Shown: piece by piece, positions 44,543-55,589 of the stretch | Layout of the letters: each line of letters starts with the position of its first letter | Numbering within the stretch: the stretch's first letter is position 1 | NCBI GenBank assembly: GCA_034508935.3 | Contig: CM067455.1 | Location: forward strand, 15,256,447-15,320,446 | Reading direction: 5' to 3' | Length of the DNA stretch: 64,000 nucleotides | Source of the DNA: Berghia stephanieae | Lineage: Eukaryota; Mollusca; Gastropoda; Nudibranchia; Aeolidiidae | The notes under the pieces: generated by a model | The model's database searches: none | What the model saw: the letters and a program-made list of their open reading frames with translations, nothing else | What the model was told of the DNA's origin: nothing | Position numbers and translations under genes: made by a program

Positions 44543-44677
44543 ATTTTTTACACCTGAATACGGTGAGAGAATGTGAGAGCCTTCTCCACGGATGGAACTG
44601 TGCGCCGAGCGAGGCTCGAACCCAGGACCTTCCGATCACAAAGCGAGTGTCATACCACTAGACCACATAGCCGCACA
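44543..44677 (-). mobile_element. SINE-P 5-prime half
   Basis: ttttacacctgaatacggtg through gaggctcgaacccaggacc to accacatagccgcacag in reverse orientation. Confidence 0.8.
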
Positions 44678-44877
44678 GTCGGTATTCTTATTGTAATAAA
44701 ATTCTTACAATATCTCTCCCTGTTTATCGCTAAACTCTATAAAATTGAAAACAATTTTTTACAATACTAAACAGTTGACTCTCAAATCAATCAGGAACTT
44801 TCTTAAGGACATCCGTTTGGTCTCAACAGTATTGAGAGTTTTTGACAAGATGAAGGCCAGTTTTCTCGCCAAAATTG
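44678..44877. repeat. Segmental duplication, copy 1
   Basis: Together with the preceding SINE-P half, this stretch (agtcggtattcttattgtaa ... gccagttttctcgcc) is repeated at 45517-45844 with few differences. Confidence 0.75.
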
Positions 44878-44879
44878 TT

Positions 44880-45109
44880 TTAACCCTCACCTTACCATCT
44901 ACAGCAAAATTGTCACATTTGTTACGATACAATATAAACTTTTTCCTCATTCAGATTTATTTGTACATCACAATGGTCTTTGTTTAATTAAAAAGACCAT
45001 AGAATTGTTTCGTAGAGAGCTTGTTTGAGTTATAAAAATCAATTTTTCTGCTGGGTAAGCCTGCCATTTTTAGGAAAATACTGAAAATGATCGGTTAGGA
45101 GAGAGTTAA
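44880..45109. mobile_element. pB-1 MITE, copy 6
   Basis: TTAA|CCCTCACCTTACCATC on the left, GATCGGTTAGGAGAGAG|TTAA on the right. 230 bp. Absent from the matching position of the second duplication copy (45844). Confidence 0.85.
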
Positions 45110-45378
45110 TGTGTTGTATTTTTTTCCTCTTCAGAGCAGGACAATCCAGGGGGAGCCACCGTTTCATCCCATAATCGTAACGACGCTGCTGATCGGGGAA
45201 TGTCCTGTATTTATTTATAAAGGTAAACTATGAGAGTCAGTCAATGTGGGTATTTTTGTCGTGCATTGTGCATTCTCACGGATTCAATTATTTCAATGCG
45301 CTTTCACGCTTCCAACAAACTTTCATTTCGTTCAGTGCAAGTCACCTATTATATATAAAAAATATATTTTAAAAAATT
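45110..45378. other. No supported gene; one weak exon-like segment
   Basis: An open stretch at 45136-45223 lies between tttttttcctcttcag and AAAG|GTAAAC but has no partner exon or domain (see rejected items). Confidence 0.35.
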
Positions 45379-45660
45379 GAGCTTTTAAATAGCGTGATAT
45401 CCACTAAACGTGCTCAAAACGCTTTTCAAGGAGTCCTGATCCACAGCAACACTTAACATTTAGGATGGGACTGTAAGGCGATATTACAATTTTTCGGACA
45501 ACGCTGTTAAAGGCCAGGTACTCATTTTACACTTGAGTACGGTGACAGAATGTGAGTAAAGAGCCTTTTCCAATGACTCAACAATGCGTCTAGCGATGCT
45601 CGAAACCAGGACCTTCCGATCACAAAGCGAGTGTCATACCACTAGACCACATAGCCTTAC
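45379..45660 (-). mobile_element. SINE-P copy, full length
   Basis: gagcttttaaatagcgtgat at the 3-prime end, cgatattacaatttttcgg in the body, B box region gatgctcgaaaccagg (degraded). Confidence 0.85.
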
Positions 45661-45844
45661 AGTCGGATTCTTATTGTAATAAACTTCTTACAATATCTGT
45701 CTATCGCTAAACTCTATATTGAAAACAATTTTTTACAATATTCAACAGTTGACTCTCAAATCAATCAGGAACTTTCTTAAGGACATCCGTTTGGTCTCAA
45801 CAGTATTGAGAGTTTTTGACAAGTTGAGGGCCAGTTTTCTCGCC
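45661..45844. repeat. Segmental duplication, copy 2
   Basis: agtcggattcttattgtaat ... gagggccagttttctcgcc, matching 44678-44870. It is followed by a further partial repeat (actgtttatcgctaaactct). Confidence 0.75.
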
Positions 45845-46092
45845 ACTGTTTATCGCTAAACTCTATATATTGAAAATAAATTTTTACAATACTAAACGCT
45901 TGATGATTAGCACTTGGCCTTCTCAATGGGGCATAATATGATATACGTTAAATTGACAGTTCCCTTAAGAAGCTAAAGTGGGGAACCGTCGTGTGATTTA
46001 TATTATTTCAATATATTATGTGAGTCAAATTTACTCTTTTTCTTTCTTCACTCACTGAGTATTTTTTTTAGTCTCAACACTTATGTATACTT
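45845..46092. other. No supported gene
   Basis: AT-rich spacer with T-runs. Confidence 0.4.
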
Positions 46093-46400
46093 GAATCGAA
46101 TCGATTCTTACACTCTTGCTTTTTGGAATTCCGGACGTGTACTCAACCGATGCATGAGCTTGCGAGTGCGCGTTGGGAACAAAGTTCGAATTCCAAAAAG
46201 CAAGAGTGTAAGAAATCTTTTATTCTTCCTCGTAATCGATATATATTTCATCATCTCTGAGTAAAAGAAGACATTTTCAAAAATATTCAAATGATACTTT
46301 TTTTTTTTTAATCTAATTTCAGTTAAATTTAACGTTTGATAATCTGACGTCACAAATTATTATTCTAAACTTGATATCATTACGCGTTCCTATTCAGAGA
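46093..46400 (-). mobile_element. FB-E copy with perfect central hairpin
   Basis: ttcttacactcttgctttttgg at 46106-46127 pairs with ccaaaaagcaagagtgtaagaa at 46193-46214 (seen directly). The outer part (cattttcaaaaatattcaaat) shows the pB-1 target site unoccupied, with TTGA on the reverse strand. Confidence 0.75.
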
Positions 46401-46410
46401 GAGGGTAAAT

Positions 46411-46690
46411 AATATACGATTCTTACACGACTGCTTTTTGGAATTCCGGACGTGTACTCAACCGCTGCACGAGCTTGCGAGTTCGCTTTGGGAACAAAGT
46501 TTGAATTTTAGAAAGTACGAGTTTAAGAAATCTTATATTCTACCCTTCAATCGATTCTGATTTCATCATCTTTGAATAAAAGACGTGTTCAAAAGTACGT
46601 AAATAAGACTTAGTCTACTATTTAAAGAATTGGTTTTTGTTTGAAATTTAAGTATAAAACATATAATATCATTACGCGTTACTATTTTGG
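46411..46690 (-). mobile_element. FB-E copy, second in tandem
   Basis: acgattcttacacgactgct, gcacgagcttgcgagttcgc and cattacgcgttactattttg follow the order of the preceding copy. Confidence 0.7.
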
Positions 46691-47010
46691 GAGGGGGGGG
46701 GGGGGGGTAGAAAAATGTATGAAAGTTGAGTCCGTGACTAGCAGGTCGGGTCTTAGTGCTAATTGAATGAAGTTAAACAATAAATTTTCATGGCAAGGGG
46801 TGAATGGTTTTTTTCATGTCCTTTACATTTTTAATCTTCCTGACTAACTATCGAGCTATTGAGTGAATTGGGTTATATCATCATTATTATTTAAATGAGC
46901 ATTTTTATTTTTGCTACCTCGTAATCGTATTCTTTTCTTTTCGATATTTCCACCAGAGTTATATCTTCCAGAATTGTGAACTGGTATTTGTTTATTCTTG
47001 AATGCGTTGA
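46691..47010. other. 5-prime flank of paralogue 3
   Basis: Contains a G-run (46693-46708) and AT-rich sequence. No clear promoter motif. Confidence 0.4.
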
Positions 47011-47844
47011 ATGTTTACTCGATCAACGATGAATACAATAACTTTGTTGACCTTACTTGAATGCCTAACCATCGTGAGTTACCAGATCCTATCAAAATAC
47101 AACATGGCAGCATTGGCGTGTAACCAAACACAATATATCCAACTACGCGGCGATAGTCCCATTTTTGACAACTGTGAGCAGCAATTTCTTATACGATCCG
47201 AAGTCGAGTGTGCTTATTTTTGTGCCAATTCGCAACACGTTTGTATTGGGGTCAACTTTCTCCCTAAGGATGCCCCCCATACTTTTCCTCCCAATTCTGG
47301 GCTCTGCCAACTGTGCTTGGCCACGAAGAGTTATACATTGATCAAATCAAATTCCCCTACGCAAAAAAGCTACACCGCTGTGACCAAAACTGGCGCTCCG
47401 ACCGCTTCAGCCCAGTTCGTCCCGATAGGACCAGGAGGAGTATACGATGGACAAGTGTTCACGTTTCAAATTCTTCCCGACGGAGGATCGTTTCGTCTTA
47501 TGTTTGCAACAGAGGATAAGTGGCACAAAGATCAAACTAAAAATTCTGACGTCAATTTTAACATCATAACTAACCCACCCAAGGATCAAATTCTATACGA
47601 CAATTTCGTCGGCGGAAGTAGATACTGGGAACAGGAAAGACTTATATTTAAAATTTCGGATTATTTCATAACCGGAAAAGAGAGTGAAATAATTATCATC
47701 TACACAGAGCCATTTGTGCACGTGTACGTAGACGGTAAGAAAATGGGTCCTTATCCAAGACCAAAGGACACCAACCTGGAAGAAATAACACACGTTCAAA
47801 TGACGACGCAGTTCAAGCGTGTTGGATGGAAAGTATTAAATTAA
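47011..47844 (+). CDS. Secreted PAN/apple + galectin-like protein, paralogue 3
   Basis: A 277-codon intronless frame. The N-terminus (MNTITLLTLLECLTIVSY from Met7) is a likely signal peptide. PAN/apple-like part: FDNCEQQF, VECAYFCANSQHVCIGVNF, GLCQLCLATK; it lacks the long acidic insert of the other two. Galectin-like part (about residues 135-270): VYDGQVFTFQILPDGGSF, LYDNFVGGSRYWEQERLIF, FITGKESEIIIIYTEPF, VHVYVDGKKMGPYPRP and MTTQFKRVGWK. W..E.R is kept (WEQER), while the H.N.R strand reads VNFNIIT, so one half of a classical galectin site is missing. Shortest of the three, ending right after GWKVLN. Same strand as paralogue 2. No AATAAA was seen close downstream. Confidence 0.88.
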   Translation: MFTRSTMNTITLLTLLECLTIVSYQILSKYNMAALACNQTQYIQLRGDSPIFDNCEQQFLIRSEVECAYFCANSQHVCIGVNFLPKDAPHTFPPNSGLCQLCLATKSYTLIKSNSPTQKSYTAVTKTGAPTASAQFVPIGPGGVYDGQVFTFQILPDGGSFRLMFATEDKWHKDQTKNSDVNFNIITNPPKDQILYDNFVGGSRYWEQERLIFKISDYFITGKESEIIIIYTEPFVHVYVDGKKMGPYPRPKDTNLEEITHVQMTTQFKRVGWKVLN

Positions 47845-47976
47845 TATTAATTCACTTTCCAATATTATAACGAGAAAGATAGAGTAGATAGAGAGCAAAT
47901 ACTACCAGAGACACATTTAATGGAACGAGAGGACATAGCGATGCATTAAAAAAAGACAGGCATCAAATAACACATA

Positions 47977-48056
47977 ATATACTGCCGCACCTGAACATCG
48001 TCTATATCTGAATATTTTGTGTCAGTTTTTGGGTGTGGAGATTTCCACTGCAACAA
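47977..48056 (+). repeat. Direct repeat flanking a LINE fragment, left copy
   Basis: atactgccgcacctgaacat ... tgcaacaatgaa, repeated at 48446-48530 with a few changes. Confidence 0.7.
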
Positions 48057-48059
48057 TGA

Positions 48060-48300
48060 AATGTGAGAAAATGTTCCTTTGGACTCAGAGTGACAGATAA
48101 CTGGAACAACTGGGAAGGAAGATGTAATTAAAACGAGGACAGTGAATGAGTTCAAAGACAAGTTAGACAAGCACTGGCATTACAAGCGTTACCGCCTCCG
48201 CCCCAACCATGCAGGTGCACGTAACTATATCAGAGTCAGTGCAGAGCGGCTATTACAGGCCTAGCCTTCAACCCGAAGAAGAAGTATCCAGGTATCCAGG
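48060..48300 (+). pseudogene. CR1/L2-like LINE ORF2 C-terminal fragment
   Basis: EDVIKTRTVNEFKDKLDKHW, then YKRYRLRPNHAGARNYIRVS to a stop, matches the usual end of CR1/L2-type reverse transcriptases (LP..VV...s...FK..LD..W). Followed by gaagaagaagtatccaggta-type repeats (tatccagg x3). Confidence 0.6.
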
Positions 48301-48445
48301 TATCCAGGTATTATACATCAAATCATTGCGTTTTTCAAATATGATCTTAAACATTCCATTAGAATTCAATTATTGTTCAAAGTCCTGCTACAGATGAACG
48401 ATAAAGGGTTTTCCTGGAAATTACAAAGACTGTAGCGTCAACGAC

Positions 48446-48530
48446 AATACTGCCGCACTTGAACATCGTCTATATCTGAATATTTTGCGTCAGTTTTTGG
48501 ATGCGGAGATTTCCATTGCCTGCAACAATG
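48446..48530 (+). repeat. Direct repeat flanking a LINE fragment, right copy
   Basis: atactgccgcacttgaacat ... cctgcaacaatgaatt. Confidence 0.7.
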
Positions 48531-48674
48531 AATTGGGTTATCAGACCTGCAAATAAAAGGCACGTTGGGTAAAACAGATGTCGAAATATTAATCTAAAAC
48601 TACAAAGGAAAGAAATACGAAAGAAATACGAGATTTTGTTTTTTAGTAGAATATGAAAAACCCAACTAAATCTC

Positions 48675-48760
48675 TGAGCTTTTATATAGCGTGATATTCA
48701 CTAAAAATGAGCAAAGTTCTTTGTTATTGTTTCTTGCCATCCGTGTTTATGAGTAAAAGA
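48675..48760. mobile_element. SINE-P tail fused to an FB-A fragment
   Basis: gagcttttatatagcgtgat (SINE-P 3-prime end, reverse) is followed at 48716 by ttctttgttattgtttcttg and ccatccgtgtttatgagtaa (FB-A). Confidence 0.55.
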
Positions 48761-49316
48761 CACTTAGATAACCACGCCTCTCGGACAGTCGTCATCATGT
48801 AAACAATGACTGACAGTGATTGGTAAACATAGCAAACTACACAGGTTTTACTATCGTTGGTATGTGTCTAAGTTAAATCAATATCCACTATTGTGCCGCT
48901 TGATGAATGAAACCAACACAGAAGTCTATCTGTAAACTTAAACGGTTATTTATAATATGACCGAGAAAATCGTGTGATAAGTAGTCACCCATTTGGCGGT
49001 ATGAAAACAATAACAATGATCAGAGAACGGTTGAATTCATTCTCTTTATTGTATAGATAGGTCATCTTCGAACTATCTATATAAATAACCAACTATGTTT
49101 GTCCGAGCACGTGTGAAGGTGTGTCACAAATTCCATGTTTTGATGGATCAAAATTTACTGATTAATTGGATTCAATAGTCTGATGTCACGTTGTCCAGCA
49201 ACGGCGGCCATTGTGGTTCTAAACAAAGAAAATCTGTACTTTTTATTCTTCATGCTGGCTAGAATTGTTCATATGTCTTGTGATCAGAATGTGTAAAAGT
49301 CAAAAATTAATCAGAT
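48761..49316. other. No supported gene; FB-A terminus near 49065-49085
   Basis: ggtcatcttcgaactatcta at 49065 is an FB-A end. The rest has no ORF or clear repeat. Confidence 0.4.
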
Positions 49317-49388
49317 TTATAATGTTTTTTTCCCTCTGGATACGCTTTTATGCTCGTCGGCGAAATATTTTATAAGGGCGTCCGCCAT
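49317..49388 (-). other. Start-codon-like coding fragment, copy 2
   Basis: The minus strand cggaacaATGG opens MADALIKYFADEHKSVSRGK and stops after 23 codons. Homologous to 30806 (MADALMKDFYDEHK). Confidence 0.35.
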
Positions 49389-49587
49389 TGTTCCGATAGT
49401 TTAGAGCCAGTTACTAAGTTACCATGCGTCATTATGAGGGAAGGAGCGTTACGACTGTTGAAGAGTATTCTCACTAAACTGTATTACCTGCCTATAAATG
49501 TTCATGGTTGCACACATTTTTTTTGCACACTAAAGCTAAAAGTTGAATTTTAATGTTCATGTTCATCCTGATATGACGTGTACTTAT

Positions 49588-49736
<149 letters not shown>

Positions 49737-49777
49737 AGCTTCGCAGACCGAATGACGCTTGCTGAGAATTGTGTGAT

Positions 49778-50053
49778 TCACTCATGGTCGATAAGTATAG
49801 CCGCTCTCTCCATCCATGTTGTTAATTGTTTCCATTGGTCGCGGTCCTGGGCCAGAGATTTGAGGCTGTCAAGATCTTGTTGTGACTTTAATACGGAGGG
49901 CACTGCAATATTTCTTAGTTCTTCAGGGATTGATTCGGCCTCATCTGAATCCAGACATTTCTGATATGTAGAGAGGTCCTGGTTCAGGGTAGTTATTATT
50001 GATGTTGGTGGTCTCCCTACATATTTGTTGGCTTGAAGGAAATATTCTGTCAT
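49778..50053 (-). pseudogene. LINE ORF2 C-terminal fragment
   Basis: The minus strand reads GRPPTSIITTLNQDLSTYQ and SLAQDRDQWKQLTTWMERAA to a stop at 49778, the usual C-terminal end of several LINE clades (RGRP...L..DL, DR..W). A short UTR and the (CTA)n tract follow. Confidence 0.65.
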
Positions 50054-50063
50054 TGCAGTTTGT

Positions 50064-50372
50064 ACTTATTTGCAGGTCTGATAACCCGTATTGGTATTTT
50101 TATGATGAAAATACTCTTGTCAAAAAGATTCAAATATGAGGATTCAAAGAGACTTTTCTCAAACAAAACAATCGACATAATATACTTATTTGCAGGTCTG
50201 ATAACCCAAATTATTCTGGCTCGTGGTTGTAATGGAGAAAAATGCATGCTCTCAAACCAACGCAAAATATTGTCATTGACAACAAAAAATATTAAAACAA
50301 CAACAACAAAAAAAGTTAGATGAAGCCCATAATTGTGTTCGGTGACCAGGCCCGCAAATACGTGCACGTTGC
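50064..50372. mobile_element. FB-C copies: partial plus full-length
   Basis: acttatttgcaggtctgata occurs at 50064 and again at 50181. The second copy runs through ctcaaaccaacgcaaaatat to gtgaccaggcccgcaaatac and gtgcacg, the intact end used for comparison with the MU-1 insertion at 27930. Confidence 0.75.
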
Positions 50373-50699
50373 CCTGACACAATACCATTGGTCACTTTCA
50401 ACACCGAGAGGACATGCTATAAAAGATGCCATTAAAGAAGGAATATTCTCGAGAAAAGCTCACGAGTCTTGTTCTCCATAAGAAAACGGAATGGGTATTT
50501 TATATCAATAATGTACAAACAGAAGTCGATGATACGTTTTCAAACACGTTTGAAATCACGTGAAAGCGTTTTATAAGTTTTTTTTTTATAATGCACATAA
50601 GAAAAGAAATATATCAACGACAACGAAAAAAAAATTTTATAAAATAGAAAAGCAAAATAAAACAAAACAAAAAATAACCCAACCAAAAAAACAAACAAA
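50373..50699. other. No supported gene
   Basis: A-rich low-complexity sequence from about 50590. Confidence 0.4.
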
Positions 50700-51770
50700 C
50701 CCCCCCCCCAAATAAAACAAAAAACAAAATACAACTAACCTAACAACCTAACAACCCCCCCCCAAATAAAACAAAAAACAAAATACAACTAACCTAACAA
50801 CCTAACAAACCCCCCCCCCCCCCAAATAAAACAAAAAACAAAATACAACTAACCTAACAACCTAACAACCCCCCCCCCCAAATAAAACAAAAAACAAAAT
50901 ACAACTAACCTAACAACCTAACAACCCCCCCTCCCCCCCAAATAAAACAAAAAACAAAATACAACTAACCTAACAACCTAACAACCCCCCCCCCCCCCAA
51001 ATAAAACAAAAAACAAAATACAACTAACCTAACAACCTAACAACCCCCCCCCCCCCAAATAAAACAAAAAAAAAACAACTAACTACAACCTAACAACCCC
51101 CCTCAAACAACCTAACACAACACCCCCCCCCCCCCAAATAAAACAAAAAACAAAATACAACTAACCTAACAACCTAACAACCCCCCCCCCCCCAAATAAA
51201 ACAAAAAACAAAATACAACTAACCTAACAACCTAACAACCCCCCCCCCCAAATAAAACAAAAAACAAAATACAACTAACCTAACAACCTAACAACCCCCC
51301 CCCCCCAAATAAAACAAAAAACAAAATACAACTAACCTAACAACCTAACAACCCCCCCCCCCCCAAATAAAACAAAAAACAAAATACAACTAACCTAACA
51401 ACCTAACAACCCCCCCCCCCAAATAAAACAAAAAACAAAATACAACTAACCTAACAACCTAACAACCCCCCCCCCCAAATAAAACAAAAAACAAAATACA
51501 ACTAACCTAACAACCTAACAACCCCCCCCCCCCAAAATAAAACAAAAAACAAAATACAACTAACCTAACAACCTAACAACCCCCCCCCCCCCCCAAATAA
51601 AACAAAAAACAAAATACAACTAACCTAACAACCTAACAACCCCCCCCCCCCCAATAAAACAAAAAACAAAATACAACTAACCTAACAACCTAACAACCCC
51701 CCCCCCCCCCAAATAAACAACCAAACAAAGAAAATTAAACAAAACAAAACAAATATAACCCCCCCCCCCC
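50700..51770. repeat. Minisatellite of about 18 units, 53-60 bp, with variable C-runs
   Basis: Each unit is a C-run of 8-16 followed by aaataaaacaaaaaac, aaaatacaactaac and ctaacaacctaacaa. Units are nearly identical apart from C-run length, with one rearranged unit near 51060-51120. Confidence 0.95.
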
Positions 51771-51899
51771 CGTTAATAATCGAAGAAAAATAAAACAATT
51801 AAAAAATAAAATAAAAAAGGAGTGCCCAGAATTCTTTAATTTGGTGTCAAGTTAGAAATTGAAGTGAATACCATCAGTAAATTTTGAGAAAAATTGGTT

Positions 51900-53697
51900 A
51901 CGTCACAACAATATATTATGTTATCAATAGCAAAAAGAGCGTTGCAAAAGCAAAGTCCGAGACATTTAAAGATATGTATGAGCAATTAGAAAGTAAAGAA
52001 GGCCAGAAAAATATTTTCAGAATAGCGAAACAGAGGGACAAGGATAGGAGAGATTTACAACATATTAAGATGATCAAACGAGAATGGAAGAATATTGGGC
52101 AAAGGTGAAGAGATCCGAGCAAGATGGAAAACATGCTACGAACACCTCATGAATGAAGAGAATGGCAGGGAGAGGAGAAGTGCAGTTATACAACCTAAAG
52201 AGAATATTGTAGATGAGATAAGCAAGAACGAGGCGTGTGATGCAGTGCGTAAGATGAAAAGGGGGAAAGCAGTTGGACCCGACGAGATACCAGCAGAAGT
52301 CTGGAAATCACTTGGAGATGAAGGGTTAAATTTCCCGTTATCGTTATTCAAAGATATCTAACAGACAGAGAAAGTGCCAGAAGAATGGATAAAAAGTACG
52401 TTGATTCCCATTTACAAAGAATAAAGGAGATTTTCAATAATGTAGAAATTATAGGGGCATCAAGATAATGAGCCATACAGTTATCGATAAGAGGATTAGA
52501 AAAGATGTAGACATAAGTGAAGAACAATTTAGATTTGTTGCTGGTAAAAGTACAACGGAAGCTATATTTGCTCTAAAAGTGGCCGCAGAGAAGTATGGAG
52601 AAAAGCAAAGAGAATTACATTGTGTGTTCATTGACCTGGAGAATGCATATAATAGGGTACCAAGTGAAGAAATGTCGTACTGTCTAAGAGTAAATGGGTT
52701 AACAGAGAAATGTATCAAAATTATCCAAGATATGTACAAATGAAACAAAACAGTGGTAAAGACAACTGTTGGCTCAACTGATCTATTTAATGTTTGAGTT
52801 GGATTACACCAGGGATCTGCTCTCAGTCCACTGATGTTTGCAATAGTAATGGATGTTCTAACAGAACCCATTCGGCGAGCGACAACATGGAACATGATGT
52901 ATGCGGATGATGTAGTACTTTTGAACGATACAAAAGCTGAGGCGGAAAAGGAACTGGAGGGTTGGAGACGGGTGTTGGAAAGGAGGGAATTAAGGGTAAT
53001 CAGATCGAAGCAGAGTGTTTGAGCATCGGACAACAAAGAGCAGGACCACCAATAAAGATAAGAGAAGAGGATGTGCCAATTCAAATACTTAGGATATGTA
53101 TTCAACTGTAGAGGATACAGGCAGGCTGGAATAATTGAAGGAAGGTAACTGGAGCTATGTATGACAAAATAATTTCGCAAAGCTGAAGGGGAAAATATAT
53201 ACAACAGTTGTATGACCAGCAATGTTATATGGACTAGAGACAGCAGCTACAACAAAGAAACAAGATAAAGACGTTGAGGTGGCAGAAATGAGGATGTTGA
53301 GATGGTCACTTGGCTGGACAAGAAAAGATAAAGTGAGAAATGAACGAATTTGAAGGTTGACTAAAATGAAGAATGTATCAAGACAGATTAGAGAAGAAAT
53401 GGTTCGGACATGTAAAGAGACGAGAGAGGGAGTACGTGGGAAGGAAAGTATTGGACTTACAATTGGCGGGGAAGAGGAAAAAAGGGATGTCCAAAGACTA
53501 GATGGTTGGATAGGGTAAAGGATGATATGAGAGAACTGGGCAGGGATGAAGATGGTGCTTTGAACCGAGATGCATGGAGATGTGGCATTCATAATGGCAA
53601 CCTTGCAAAATGCGGGACAAGCTGAAAGAAGGAGGAGGAGAAGAAGAAGAAGAAGAAGAAGAAGAAGAAGAAGAAGAAGAAGAAGAAGAAAAAGACT
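51900..53697 (+). pseudogene. RTE-like LINE (family alpha), degenerate, with (GAA)n tail
   Basis: Pieces in order: KSVAKAKSETFKDMYEQLES, RKMKRGKAVGPDEIPAEVWK, EEQFRFVAGKSTTEAIFALK, HCVFIDLENAYNRVP, VGLHQGSALSPLMFAIVMD, MMYADDVVLLND (catalytic aspartates kept), MLYGLETAATTKKQDK, and NRDAWRCGIHNGN. Frame changes and stops separate them, so it is inactive. The endonuclease half is missing: the copy starts just after the minisatellite. It ends in (GAA)n at 53632-53697. The 3721-4387 fragment belongs to the same family. Long antisense frames here are shadows. Confidence 0.88.
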
Positions 53698-54371
53698 AAA
53701 TATCTTTTTTTTTGGTGAACCTTCAGTTTTAAATAGTTGTCTTTCTTTATGGGAGTTTCTTAAACTTTTTTTTAAAATATTAGAAAGAAATGATAATTTA
53801 AAAAAAAAAGAAAAAGAAAACCCAAACAAACGTCCATTTTAAAATTCTAATTGTTTTGACCATACACAATTGTCTTCATCTTAAGAGGATCTACCCCCCC
53901 CCTCCCCTCCCCAAGTATGTTAGTACAAATGTGAGGCAATCTAGCGAAATATTCTACATGTCGTGATTGATTGACATTGAGTGATTGCTGTGGTGATTAA
54001 GGTGACAGTTCTCTACATTTTGTTGTTTAATTCATGGAAAAGTGTTTTAAATTGTTTAAATCATGGTCATTTGATGTGGAAAATCTGTATCTGAAAAAGA
54101 AGAAGAAGAATGAAAAAAAAAAAGAAGATAAACATAAACAATCCAACTCCCCCCCCCCAAAAAAAAACAACAAGAAAAAACAACAACAAAAACAAAAACA
54201 AAACAAAGCAAAAACATAACAAAAGGAAAGCAATAACTAACAAATATAAACAAAAAAGACAAATTGAAGAAAAGAAAATCGACAACAAAAAAAAAAAAGG
54301 AAAAAAAACACACAAAAAAACACATTAAAAAAAAACAAGAAAAATACCGCGCACACACACACACACGCACA

Positions 54372-54402
<31 letters not shown>

Positions 54403-54706
54403 GCACAAAACAACAACGCCTCTTCCCTCCCCACCACCAAAACCAAAAATTAAAAAATAGATACATAAAGAGATGTTATTCCCCCCCCCCCCCCCCCGAC
54501 AATTAGCAGTTGACACACAATAAATCGCTTGTCTCATCATTTAATAATTAAAATGTGCAAACTTATTTTGCAAGTGTCTGCACTCTGTGGACTCGTCTCT
54601 TCTGCTATTCAATCACCGGTCTGTTATATTATGTATGCGGTCGATCGTATTCTCTCTCATAGACAATAAATGTTGAACTTTGCAAATAGCTTTGTGTTTC
54701 AGTTCG

Positions 54707-54707
<1 letters not shown>
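53698..54707. other. Low-complexity stretch, no gene
   Basis: A-rich blocks, (CA)n/(CG)n near 54352-54405 and a C-run at 54481-54497. Long frames here are products of simple sequence. Confidence 0.6.

Positions 54708-54781
<74 letters not shown>
54708..54781. repeat. (TA)n microsatellite
   Basis: About 74 bp of TA with one interruption. Confidence 0.95.
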
Positions 54782-54783
<2 letters not shown>

Positions 54784-55589
54784 ACCCTTCGCCTCAAAAC
54801 GGTATTAAGTCGGGTTGGTTAAGATGTTGAAAATTGAATTTATAGCCAGAAATATTAGACTTGTGTTGAGTTTGTATGTTTTATTGAGGAGAATGGATAC
54901 CATATTTAAGGTGCTAATGCCAACAATTTATATTTTTGACCGGTTTGACATTTAATTCGGCTTTTAAGCAAATGGTTCGAACCGACATAATACCGTTTTG
55001 AGACGATGGGTCACAAATATAAAATCAAATGCACTGAAAAAAAAAAAGAAGACAAAGGTTACTGGATCATAAAGGGAAAAGAAGATTCAATGAACAACGT
55101 GCAAATTTTGACATTACCTAAAAGTTCCATCCAGACACAAGCAAAAGATCACGCTATGAAAGATACACTCATATGCTTACAAAGTACAATATACCGTATT
55201 TTAAAAAATCATTATTATAATAGGGCATGGTAGTCACAGACGGGGTAGTAACAGAAGGAGCATTTACATGGGAAAAAAACATCATTTGTCAAAAAAAGGA
55301 ACTAAACATTTGTCTGTCTCCCTCACAGCTAAAGATCCCCACAGGTACCATTTGAAAAACCCAAGAAATCTCAATTCAGAAAAAAATACAGAGAGCGATA
55401 TGGAAAGGGAAAACATATATGGGGGTTAGAAGACACAGCAAGTGTTTACTTTTCCTCAATGTACTCGGAAGTAAAATGAGTACTGATTGGTAATAGCATT
55501 GTCTCTAAAAATGTAATGACGGCTGATATCTACAATCATCAGCATCAAAAGTAGCAGTCCTATCATCTATCACCAATGTCATCATGATC
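54782..55589. other. No supported gene; short inverted pair
   Basis: gacccttcgcctcaaaacgg at 54783 and ccgttttgagacgatgggtc at 54993 are inverted over about 20 bp and bound a 230-bp foldback-like unit. The 75-codon frame at 55006 is Lys-rich with no domain. Confidence 0.45.

Noticed and set aside
45136-45223. Exon-like segment (FHPIIVTTLLIGECPVFIYK) between a T-rich acceptor and AAAG|GTAAAC
   Set aside because: No partner exon, domain or repeat of the motif. Such signals arise by chance in AT-rich DNA, so it was not called.
47977-48530. LTR pair of a small retroelement
   Set aside because: The repeats lack TG...CA ends, a primer-binding site and gag/pol sequence. The interior is a LINE end.
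52449-53829. 257- and 224-codon minus-strand frames
   Set aside because: Antisense shadows of the LINE at 51900-53697, one also crossing the (GAA)n tail.
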